Source: an uncultured Acidimicrobiaceae bacterium (GTDB lineage: Bacteria > Actinomycetota > Acidimicrobiia > Acidimicrobiales > Microtrichaceae). From it: DNA of 10,933 nt. How positions within the stretch are numbered: position 1 is the stretch's first letter; each line of letters opens with the position of its first letter. Location of the stretch: positions 1-10,933 of the forward strand of contig CALMLJ010000040.1 of NCBI GenBank assembly GCA_937868025.1, written 5' to 3'. The notes beneath the pieces are model-generated. The model saw only the letters and a program-made list of their open reading frames with translations, did no database searches and was not told where the DNA came from. Of the stretch, positions 1 to 6,273 are shown in pieces. The translations under genes were made by a program, and so were the position numbers.

Positions 1-149
1 GACAGCTGGTCGAGACACCGCTCGACCGCCGCCCGACTGGTGAGCACCGAGGCCGACGGCGCCACGGCGACGTACGCCAACGTCGGATCGTCGTGCCAGG
101 GACCGACGACGAACCGGTCCTTGCCAACGATGAGTGATCGACGGGTCAT
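1..149 (-). CDS. Unidentified protein, N-terminal fragment (runs off the left edge)
   Basis: Read on the minus strand from an ATG at 149, this frame stays open to the window edge, giving about 49 residues. It begins MTRRSLIVGKDRF and continues with VGPWHDDP and TLAYVAVAPSA, then a helix-like stretch ending RAAVERCLDQL. Codons favour G or C in the third position, as in the neighbouring genes. In-frame TTG codons at 182 and 194 are alternative starts, so the N-terminus may be up to 15 residues longer. The alternation of short strands with a following helix resembles the start of a GNAT acetyltransferase, but no acetyl-CoA motif is visible, so I do not assign a function. The gene is divergent from the deacetylase gene and may share its control region. 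Confidence 0.5.
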   Translation of the reverse strand, partial: MTRRSLIVGKDRFVVGPWHDDPTLAYVAVAPSASVLTSRAAVERCLDQL

Positions 150-219
150 AAGCGCTGCCGTGAGGTGGTCGGACGAGGTCAAGGGCGCGGTCAACGGTGG
201 CGCGTTCGGGCTGGATCGA

Positions 220-240
220 GACGTGGGTCACCGCCACGTC
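220..240. promoter_or_regulatory. Inverted repeat in divergent intergenic region, possible operator
   Basis: GACGTGG (220-226) and CCACGTC (234-240) form a perfect 7-bp inverted repeat with a 7-bp spacer. It lies between the divergent left-edge gene and the deacetylase gene. Two half-sites with centres 14 bp apart would suit a dimeric regulator, and the right half overlaps the expected -35 area of the candidate promoter at 252. No regulator is identified. Confidence 0.3.
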
Positions 241-251
241 GGCGCTCATCG

Positions 252-257
252 TACGCT
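252..257 (+). promoter_or_regulatory. Possible -10 element for the deacetylase-cca pair, near-leaderless
   Basis: TACGCT fits the actinobacterial TANNNT pattern and ends 8 nt before the ATG at 266. No Shine-Dalgarno sequence precedes that ATG, so a leaderless or near-leaderless transcript is possible. No clear -35 hexamer is visible. This is inference from one hexamer. Confidence 0.3.
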
Positions 258-265
258 TGCCGACG

Positions 266-1276
266 ATGATGGTCTTGGTCACGGACGAGCGGGCGGTCAA
301 CCACCGTGCCGGCCCCCACCACCCCGAGTCGCCTGAGCGGCTCGAGGCGGTCCTCCGAGCGACCCGGTCGGGGGCGGTGCGCGACGGGATCGTTCGGCTC
401 GAGCCCCGCGCCGCGACCCGGACCGAGCTGGCCCGCGTCCACGATGCGCCGATGCTCGCCGCGTTGGACTCCGTCCGGGGCCGATCGGTGCAACTCGACC
501 CCGATACCGCCGTGAGCCCGGAATCCGTCGACATCGCCGAGCGTGGTGCGGGTGCGGGCCTCACCGCCGTCGAGGCCCTGCGGGAGGGTGTCGGGTCGGC
601 GGCGTTCTGCGCTGTTCGTCCGCCGGGGCACCACGCGACCGGGGAGCGCCCCATGGGCTTCTGTCTCCTCAACAACGTGGCCGTCACGGCAGCGGCCCTG
701 GTCGCAGCCGGGGAGCGTGTGTTGATCGCCGACTTCGACGCCCACCACGGCAACGGGACCCAGGACATCTTCTACGACGAGCCGAACGTGTTGTTCGTGT
801 CGTGGCACCAGTCGCCGCTCTATCCCGGCACCGGTGCACTCGCCGAGGTCGGGGGGCCGCGAGCCGAGGGCCTCACCGTCAACCTCCCGCTGGTGGCCGG
901 CACGACCGGCGACGCCTACCTCGCTTCGGTGCAGGATGCGGTGGGGCCGATCATCGACCGGTTCGACCCGACCTGGCTGTTGATCTCGGCGGGGTTCGAC
1001 GCCCATCGCGACGATCCGATCACCGAGATGGGTCTCAGCGCCGGTGACTACGCCGACCTGACGAGCCTGCTGATGGAAGCGGTTCCCCCCGGCCGCACGG
1101 TGGCCTTCCTGGAAGGTGGCTACGACCTCGGTGCCCTCGAACGGTCGGCGCTCGCCACCATGTCGGCGCTGCTCGGCGAGCCGTCCCATCCAGAGCCCCC
1201 GAGTACGGGGTCGGTCGGCACCAACGCCTTCGGACGAGTGGTGGACGCCGTCGTCGGACTGCACGGTCTGCGGTGA
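266..1276 (+). CDS. Histone deacetylase / acetylpolyamine amidohydrolase family zinc hydrolase
   Basis: A 336-residue cytoplasmic zinc hydrolase of the HDAC/AcuC/acetylpolyamine amidohydrolase superfamily, which removes acetyl groups from lysine side chains or polyamines. The signature residues are present in order: the paired histidines in RPPGHHATG (H122, H123), zinc ligands D158 and H160 in DFDAHHGNGT, the third ligand D245 in SAGFDAHRDDP, and the catalytic tyrosine Y286 in LEGGYD. The N-terminus HHPESPERLEAV is the usual family opening. Length is typical of bacterial class II-like members. I chose ATG 266 (ATG 269 is equally possible) because residues encoded from 197 onward do not resemble the family. 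Its stop overlaps the cca start by 4 bp, so the two genes are probably co-transcribed. The substrate (acetyl-lysine or acetylpolyamine) cannot be read from the sequence. Confidence 0.93.
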   Translation: MMVLVTDERAVNHRAGPHHPESPERLEAVLRATRSGAVRDGIVRLEPRAATRTELARVHDAPMLAALDSVRGRSVQLDPDTAVSPESVDIAERGAGAGLTAVEALREGVGSAAFCAVRPPGHHATGERPMGFCLLNNVAVTAAALVAAGERVLIADFDAHHGNGTQDIFYDEPNVLFVSWHQSPLYPGTGALAEVGGPRAEGLTVNLPLVAGTTGDAYLASVQDAVGPIIDRFDPTWLLISAGFDAHRDDPITEMGLSAGDYADLTSLLMEAVPPGRTVAFLEGGYDLGALERSALATMSALLGEPSHPEPPSTGSVGTNAFGRVVDAVVGLHGLR

Positions 1277-2538
1277 CCGATCGGCCCGCGGACGAACTGC
1301 CCGCCGGTGCCGAGGCGATCCTCGCTGAGTGCGCTCCGCTGGTCGACGCCTTTGCCGCGGCGGGGCGTCGCCTCTACCTCGTGGGCGGGCTGGTGCGCGA
1401 CCTGTACGGCGGGACGGCCCTGGACGAGGTCGACCTCGACTTCACCACCGATGCCCCACCAGCTGAGGTGAAGGCAGCAATGGGGCCGATCGCCGAGGCG
1501 CTCTGGACCCAGGGCGAGCGGTTCGGGACGATCGCGGCGAAGGTCGGGGGGCGGCTCATCGAGATCACGACCCATCGGGCCGAGGCCTACGACCCCGAGA
1601 GCCGCAAGCCAGCGGTCGTGTTCGCCGACGACGTCCTGGTCGATCTGTCGCGACGGGACTTCACGATCAACGCCCTGGCGATCGAGCTGACGGCGGGCAC
1701 GCCCCGTCTCATCGACCCGTTCGACGGGGTCGGTGACCTCCGCTCCCAGGTGCTGCGTACCCCGCTGCAGCCGTCGGAGTCGTTCTCCGACGACCCGCTC
1801 CGCATGATGCGCGCCGCCCGCTTCGTCGCCCGCCTGGGAGTCGTCCCGGCCCCCGACGTCGTCGCGGCGATGACGGCCATGAACGCTCGCCTCGACGTGG
1901 TGAGCCACGAGCGGGTGCGCGACGAGCTCGACAAGCTCCTCGGTGTGGCCGACCCCCGCGGCGGTCTCGAGCTGCTGGTCACCACCGGTCTGGCCGACCG
2001 CTGCCTTCCGGAGCTGGTCGACGGCCCCCTCGACGCAGTGGTCGCGGCCCGGCCCGATGCGCATTTCCGCCTCGCCGTCCTGCTCGCCGGACACGGTGAA
2101 TCGGCGGCGCGACATCGACTCCGGTCCTTGCGACACTCGGGGCAGGTCGTGGATCGAGTGGCCCGGCTGGTCTCGGTCGCATCGTCGGTCGGCGGTCACG
2201 GTCCGGTCTGGACCGACGGTGAGCTGCGCCGGCTCGCCCACCGGGCCGGGGAGCACCTGGCCGACGTGGTCGAACTGCTCGGTCTCGTCGGGCTGCCGAA
2301 CACCGCCGTGGCGGCGCTGCGGTCCGCGCTGGCCGATCTGGCCAAGCGCGACGACCTCGACGACTTGCGGCCGGCGCTCGACGGCCAGCAGGTCATGGAG
2401 ATCCTCGGCCTGTCACCCGGACGCCACGTGGGCGCTGCCCTCGAGTTCCTCCAGCAGGTCCGGTTCGACGAGGGAGCCGTCGATCGTGACACCGCCGTCC
2501 GGCTCGTCTCGGACTGGTGGGCCGCCCGACCGGGGTAG
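1273..2538 (+). CDS. cca: CCA-adding tRNA nucleotidyltransferase (class II), degenerate HD region
   Basis: A 421-residue class II nucleotidyltransferase that adds or repairs the 3'-terminal CCA of tRNAs using CTP and ATP. The head has LYLVGGLVRD (residues 34-43) and the metal-binding DEVDLDF (D54, D56). The neck has RRDFTINALA (128-137), and residues 172-188 (SDDPLRMMRAARFVARL) and SHERVRDEL (211-219) follow the family pattern. The C-terminal ALDGQQVMEILGLSPGRHVG is the usual tail motif. Actinobacterial relatives normally carry an HD phosphohydrolase domain containing HDxGKP; here the matching stretch reads RLAVLLAGHGES (266-277), with no histidine-aspartate pair, and the region is short. It starts with a GTG that overlaps the deacetylase stop (GTGA), indicating translational coupling. 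The fold is clear. Whether it adds all of CCA or only part of it is less so. Confidence 0.93.
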   Translation: MTDRPADELPAGAEAILAECAPLVDAFAAAGRRLYLVGGLVRDLYGGTALDEVDLDFTTDAPPAEVKAAMGPIAEALWTQGERFGTIAAKVGGRLIEITTHRAEAYDPESRKPAVVFADDVLVDLSRRDFTINALAIELTAGTPRLIDPFDGVGDLRSQVLRTPLQPSESFSDDPLRMMRAARFVARLGVVPAPDVVAAMTAMNARLDVVSHERVRDELDKLLGVADPRGGLELLVTTGLADRCLPELVDGPLDAVVAARPDAHFRLAVLLAGHGESAARHRLRSLRHSGQVVDRVARLVSVASSVGGHGPVWTDGELRRLAHRAGEHLADVVELLGLVGLPNTAVAALRSALADLAKRDDLDDLRPALDGQQVMEILGLSPGRHVGAALEFLQQVRFDEGAVDRDTAVRLVSDWWAARPG

Positions 2539-2539
2539 C

Positions 2540-2554
2540 CGGCCGTCCGGGCCG
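2540..2554. terminator. Short GC hairpin between convergent genes, weak bidirectional terminator candidate
   Basis: CGGCC (2540-2544) and GGCCG (2550-2554) can form a 5-bp stem with a 5-nt loop. It fills the 17-bp gap between the cca stop and the stop of the convergent methyltransferase gene. There is no T-run on either side, so this is suggested by position more than by strength. Confidence 0.25.
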
Positions 2555-2555
2555 C

Positions 2556-3392
2556 TCAGATGCCTTGTTTGCGGCCCCGGATGATCACCGTGGCCGGTAC
2601 CCACTCGTGCACCGGGCTGGAGAACCCACCCTCCGCCGACGGGTCCATCGGCGGCTCGAGCAATGCGTCGACGCGGAAGTTCGACCGGGTGAGCGCCGTG
2701 AAGATGTCGGTGATGCGGTGCGCCTCGATCTGGGTCGAGGCGCCGGGAATCGCGACACGGCTCTGGTCGAACGCCGATCGCTTCAACCGAACCCCTTCGC
2801 CGTCGGCGTCTGCCTCGGCCATGAGCTCCAACGGGTGCGGCAAGGAGATGACAAACGGCGCTTCGGTGCGCAGCACGCGGTGTACCTGACGGAACACGCG
2901 CGAGACGTCGGCCACCTCCGCGAGGGAGTACACCGCCAGACAGAGGTCGATCTGGTCGGCGCGGACGAACGCAAGGTCGGCGAGGTCGCCGTGGTGGAAC
3001 TCGATGCGAACGTCCTGGGACTCGGCGTGGTTGCGGGCGACCGCCAGGCGGGCCGCCGACGAGTCGACCACGATGACACGGGCGCCCTGTCGGGCGAGCG
3101 CGATCGCGTTGCTGCCGTCGCCACAACCGAGCTCGAGGATGCGCCGGCCGTCGCCGCTCCCGACCAACCGGTCGATCGAGTCGTCGGTCAGGCCGGGACC
3201 GAGGCGAACCGAGCCGGGGGCGAACGCTGCACCGGCCGGATAGCCGAGGGTCGACACCGATGGCGGGGCATCCGTCGGTGAGACGAGCGTCGGCCGGTCG
3301 CCGAGGTTGCCGGCGGACGGGTGACGCGGCCGGGAGCCGGGCCCCGAGGGGGCGCCGCTACCCGAGGACTTCCTGGGAGGTTGCTCTGCCAC
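2556..3392 (-). CDS. Class I SAM-dependent methyltransferase (substrate unknown)
   Basis: A 278-residue protein with a Rossmann-fold methyltransferase core of the Methyltransf_11/UbiE-like kind. Motif I is ILELGCGDG (85-93), followed by the acidic residue that binds the SAM ribose in VIVVD (D110). HHGDLADL (133-140) and IDLCLAVYSLAEV (148-160) match the next motifs, then HRVLRTEAPFVISLPHP (171-187). The first 60 or so residues are Pro/Ser/Gly-rich and low in complexity, probably disordered. No signal peptide or membrane segment is seen. The start is a GTG at 3392; a weak AAGAG lies a few bases upstream. It converges on cca and diverges from the DUF5318 gene across a palindrome-bearing gap. 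The substrate could be a small molecule, lipid or protein; nothing nearby decides. Confidence 0.85.
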   Translation of the reverse strand: MAEQPPRKSSGSGAPSGPGSRPRHPSAGNLGDRPTLVSPTDAPPSVSTLGYPAGAAFAPGSVRLGPGLTDDSIDRLVGSGDGRRILELGCGDGSNAIALARQGARVIVVDSSAARLAVARNHAESQDVRIEFHHGDLADLAFVRADQIDLCLAVYSLAEVADVSRVFRQVHRVLRTEAPFVISLPHPLELMAEADADGEGVRLKRSAFDQSRVAIPGASTQIEAHRITDIFTALTRSNFRVDALLEPPMDPSAEGGFSSPVHEWVPATVIIRGRKQGI

Positions 3393-3417
3393 GGGACAAC
3401 TCTTGCTGATCGCCGCT

Positions 3418-3442
3418 CGGCGCGTGGGGACCCCTCGCGCCG
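3418..3442. promoter_or_regulatory. 25-bp palindrome in divergent promoter region, operator candidate
   Basis: CGGCGCG (3418-3424) mirrors CGCGCCG (3436-3442), and GGGG (3426-3429) mirrors CCCC (3431-3434) around the central A3430, with a single T/T mismatch at each shoulder. As RNA, the single-base centre could not form a loop without opening inner pairs, so a protein-binding dyad in DNA fits better than a terminator. It lies between the divergent methyltransferase (start 3392) and DUF5318 (start 3497) genes and could control either or both. Confidence 0.4.
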
Positions 3443-3484
3443 TGGGTGAGCGTCCCCGCCGTGTACTCCGTCACCGGGGGTCGA

Positions 3485-3490
3485 TAGCCT
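3485..3490 (+). promoter_or_regulatory. -10 element of a probable leaderless promoter for the DUF5318-ponA operon
   Basis: TAGCCT at 3485-3490 matches TANNNT and ends 6 nt before the GTG at 3497, so transcription would be expected to begin at or next to the start codon. There is no Shine-Dalgarno sequence before that GTG. This is the arrangement of leaderless mRNAs, which are common in actinobacteria. A -35 hexamer is not obvious. Confidence 0.5.
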
Positions 3491-3496
3491 GCCGAG

Positions 3497-3901
3497 GTGC
3501 TGTTTCCGCAAGCGAACTCGTCGGGCCGACCGGGTGACACCCCGGGCACGGTCGACTACCGGCTCGATCGCCGGCGGCTTCTTCGTGCGGTGCGGGCCGG
3601 TGAAGTGGACCGCGAAGAGGTCTGCGATGCGCAGATCGAACTCATGCGCGTCGGTCGCGACTACTCGCGGGCGGCGTCGAAGCCGTGCCCCATCTGCGGC
3701 GAGCGCACCCTCAAGAACGTCCGGTTCGTGTTCGGCCCGCGACTCCCGTCCCAGGGTCGGTGTGTGACCTCGGCCAAGGAGCTGCAACGACTCGCCGAAC
3801 GGGCCGGGGAGCATCGCTGCTACCTCGTCGAGGTGTGCATTGGCTGCCGCTGGAACCACCTCCTGTCGAGCTACCTGTTGGGGCCGCGGAAGTCGGCGTG
3901 A
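3497..3901 (+). CDS. DUF5318 family zinc-ribbon protein
   Basis: A 134-residue protein that I recognise as the actinobacterial DUF5318 family (Rv0049-like) from its content and its place directly before a class A PBP gene. Its function is not established. It has two CxxC knuckles, CPIC (C64, C67) and CIGC (C114, C117), which would hold one zinc ion, plus C43, C89 and C108. The N-terminal half has a helix-like DYRLDRRRLLRAVRAGEVD and EVCDAQIELMRVGRDYS. No signal peptide or membrane segment is seen, so it is presumably cytoplasmic. The start is a GTG, placed 6 nt after a good -10 element, and probably leaderless. ponA starts 7 nt after its stop, so the two are almost certainly one transcript, which hints at a link to cell-wall synthesis. 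Confidence 0.85.
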   Translation: MLFPQANSSGRPGDTPGTVDYRLDRRRLLRAVRAGEVDREEVCDAQIELMRVGRDYSRAASKPCPICGERTLKNVRFVFGPRLPSQGRCVTSAKELQRLAERAGEHRCYLVEVCIGCRWNHLLSSYLLGPRKSA

Positions 3902-3908
3902 CGCGGCG

Positions 3909-6161
3909 ATGACCGAAGATCAGCCCCGCCGGCGTCCTCCGGCGAAACCTCGGCCGAAGCCGACCCCTCAGGCTCGGCGCGTTCCCGAATCGGAGGCTCG
4001 CACGGCGACCAAGCAGCGTGCGCAGCCGAAGAAGAAGGCGGCGCCGCGCAAGCAGCGGGCGTCGTGGCGCGTGTGGCTCCGTCGGTTGACGTTCGCGGCG
4101 GTGCTGCTCGGCGTGGCCTCGGTGGGCATCGGGTTCGTCGCGCTCAACTCGGTCAAGATCCCCGACCCGACGCGCACCGTGAAGACCACTTCCTTTGTGT
4201 GCCTCGCGGACGTCGCCGACGGCGAGTGCTCGCCGTCGAACTCGGTCGCGCAGTTCTCCGCCGGCGGCAGCAACCGGGTGATCATCGACATCGGCGACAT
4301 GTCGGCGAATCTGATCAACGCCGTGGTCGCCGCCGAGGATCGCTCGTTCTTCACCCACGGAGGCGTCGACCCGTGGGGCATTGCCCGTGCGCTCTACCGC
4401 GATCTGCGCGGCTCGGCGTCGCGGCAGGGCGGCTCCACGATCACCCAGCAGTACGTGAAGTCGGTGTACCTGACCGCCGACCGCACGCCGGAGCGCAAGC
4501 TCAAGGAAGCAGCGATCGCCATCAAGCTGGAGCGGAAGCTGACCAAGCCCGAGATCCTCGAGCGGTACCTCAACGAGGTCCCGTTGGGCCGAGGTGCGAT
4601 CGGTGTCGAGGCGGCGTCGCGGGCCTACTTCGACAAGGACGCCGCCGACCTGACCGTCTCGGAGTCGGCCTTCATCGCTGGGCTGATCCGTGCGCCGCGG
4701 TACGCCGACGATCCCTCCGATCCGAGCAAGCCGGAGGAGAACAAGGAAGCGACCCGCCGCCGTCAGACCGTGCTCGACGCCATGCTCGAGGAGAAGTACA
4801 TCACCAAGGAGGAGGCGGAGGCCGCGGCGGCCGAGCCCTTGGATCAGCTGGTGTTGCAGACACCGCCCGCCACGACGGGTCCCATCGTGAAGAAGACGTT
4901 CGCCGACGTGGGCGGCAAGTACATCACCGAGTGGACGCGCCAGCAGCTCAAGGCGATGCCCAACGTCGGCGAGACGAAACTTCTCGAGCAGGGCCTGAAG
5001 GTGTACCTGACGGTCGACCCGCGCCTCCAAGCGGCCGCGCAGCTGTCGACGGCGCAGGTGCTCAACCAACCCGACGATCCGTCGAGCGCCATGGTGTCGA
5101 TCGACGACAACGGCCGCATCGTGGCGTTGATCGGTGGGCAGAACTTCGACGCGTCCGAGGTCAATTACGCGCTCGGCAAGGCGGGCGGCGGTAGTGGGCG
5201 TGGGCCCGGGTCGACGTTCAAGACGATCGCCCTCGCCGAGTACGTGAACGAGGGCTACTCGGTGAAGTCGGAGAAGTGGGCGCCAGCGGGCTGGATCTTT
5301 CCCGAGCTCGACGACGGCAAGCCCTGGGGAATCCAGAACTACGAGGAGAAGGACCTCGGGAAGCTCACGGTCGAACAGGCCACGTGGGAGTCGGCCAACA
5401 CCGTGTTCGCCCAGATCATGCTCGAGATCACCCCCGAGAAGTTCGTCGAGATGGCCCAAAAGCTGGGCATCACCGGCAACGTGCCCGCCGAGCCGTCGGC
5501 CGTGCTCGGCTCGGGCGAGGTGTCGGTGCTCGACATGGCCACCGCCTACTCCACGCTGTCGAACCGAGGTACCCGCAAGCCGCCCTACATCATCCGTCGT
5601 GTCGAGGCCGCGGACGGCACCGTCCTCTACGACGTCAGCACCGATCCCGAGAAGCAGCCGACACCGGACGTGATCCCACCGGCGGTGGCCGACACGGTGA
5701 ACTCGACGCTTGCCGGCGTCATCAACAATCCGTTGGGCACGGGCTATCGGGCCCGCCTCAAGACCAAGGCCGTCGGCAAGACGGGCACGACCGACGACTA
5801 CCGCGACGCCTGGTTCGCCGGGTTCACCTGCCGGATCACGACCGTGGTGTGGATGGGGTACGACAACAAGCCCGGCGAAGCGGCCCGTCTCATGGACGCG
5901 GTTCGCGGCGACAAGAAGGTCACCGGCGGATCGTTCCCGGCCGACATCTGGAAGAGCTACATGACGGCGGCGACCGAGGGAGCTCGGGGCTGTGCCTTCA
6001 CCCCGACCGATGCCGGGACGAATGTCGAGCCCCTCGACGACAGGTACGCCCCCACGACGACCACCACCGCTCCGCCGGTTGCAGCCCCGCCACCCGACGG
6101 CGCCGCACCTCCCGCCGGCGGCGCACCTGCGGCGCCGACCACCACGGCTGCCCCCGGCTGA
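3909..6161 (+). CDS. ponA: Class A penicillin-binding protein (bifunctional transglycosylase/transpeptidase)
   Basis: A 750-residue bifunctional peptidoglycan synthase that polymerises glycan strands from lipid II and crosslinks the peptides. Residues 1-59 are a Pro/Lys/Arg-rich cytoplasmic tail, followed by one membrane anchor at about 61-80. The GT51 domain shows AAEDRSFF (catalytic E143), RQGGSTITQQ (172-181), RKLKEAAIAIKLERK (E200) and RYLNEVPLG (219-227). The transpeptidase domain has the nucleophile S435 in STFK, SAN (495-497) and KTGTT (624-628). Four cysteines lie outside the membrane (C98, C107, C641, C695) and could form two disulfides. The C-terminus (from about 713) is a Thr/Pro/Ala-rich tail with no PASTA repeats, more like mycobacterial PonA1 than PonA2. 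I chose ATG 3909 because the frame upstream of it overlaps the DUF5318 gene and has no family resemblance. Confidence 0.95.
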   Translation: MTEDQPRRRPPAKPRPKPTPQARRVPESEARTATKQRAQPKKKAAPRKQRASWRVWLRRLTFAAVLLGVASVGIGFVALNSVKIPDPTRTVKTTSFVCLADVADGECSPSNSVAQFSAGGSNRVIIDIGDMSANLINAVVAAEDRSFFTHGGVDPWGIARALYRDLRGSASRQGGSTITQQYVKSVYLTADRTPERKLKEAAIAIKLERKLTKPEILERYLNEVPLGRGAIGVEAASRAYFDKDAADLTVSESAFIAGLIRAPRYADDPSDPSKPEENKEATRRRQTVLDAMLEEKYITKEEAEAAAAEPLDQLVLQTPPATTGPIVKKTFADVGGKYITEWTRQQLKAMPNVGETKLLEQGLKVYLTVDPRLQAAAQLSTAQVLNQPDDPSSAMVSIDDNGRIVALIGGQNFDASEVNYALGKAGGGSGRGPGSTFKTIALAEYVNEGYSVKSEKWAPAGWIFPELDDGKPWGIQNYEEKDLGKLTVEQATWESANTVFAQIMLEITPEKFVEMAQKLGITGNVPAEPSAVLGSGEVSVLDMATAYSTLSNRGTRKPPYIIRRVEAADGTVLYDVSTDPEKQPTPDVIPPAVADTVNSTLAGVINNPLGTGYRARLKTKAVGKTGTTDDYRDAWFAGFTCRITTVVWMGYDNKPGEAARLMDAVRGDKKVTGGSFPADIWKSYMTAATEGARGCAFTPTDAGTNVEPLDDRYAPTTTTTAPPVAAPPPDGAAPPAGGAPAAPTTTAAPG

Positions 6162-6213
6162 GAATCCCCCGGGCGGGCGAGGATTGCCACTGGTGTTTCC
6201 GGGGCTCCCGTCA

Positions 6214-6219
6214 TACAGT
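6214..6219 (+). promoter_or_regulatory. Weak -10 candidate upstream of panB
   Basis: The 112-bp gap between ponA and panB contains TACAGT (6214-6219), a TANNNT match that would place a start about 48 nt before the panB ATG. A TTGCCA at 6184-6189 is too far upstream (24 nt) to be its -35 partner. No convincing terminator is seen after ponA, so readthrough into panB is also possible. Confidence 0.25.
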
Positions 6220-6273
6220 TCGGACATCGGCCGGTAGCTGAATGGCGCCGGACCTCACAATGGAGGTGCTCGC

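Noticed and set aside
1..248. An alternative minus-strand frame starting at ATG 248 (MSADVAVTHVSIQPERATVD...)
   Set aside because: Its first 25 or so residues look plausible, but towards the window edge it becomes Arg/Gly-rich, whereas the neighbouring frame from 149 reads like a real protein. A sequencing frameshift joining the two cannot be excluded.
191..1264. A 357-codon minus-strand frame opposite the deacetylase gene
   Set aside because: Arg/Gly/His-rich composition with no motif; the plus strand has every HDAC-family residue.
6184..6219. A complete -35/-10 promoter for panB (TTGCCA with TACAGT)
   Set aside because: The 24-nt spacing is too long for a normal sigma-70-type promoter; only a weak -10 candidate was kept.
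3711..6227. An 838-codon open frame on the minus strand opposite ponA
   Set aside because: It is antisense to a gene with all PBP motifs, is extremely rich in Arg/Gly/His and low in family-like structure, and is a usual artefact of high-GC codon bias.
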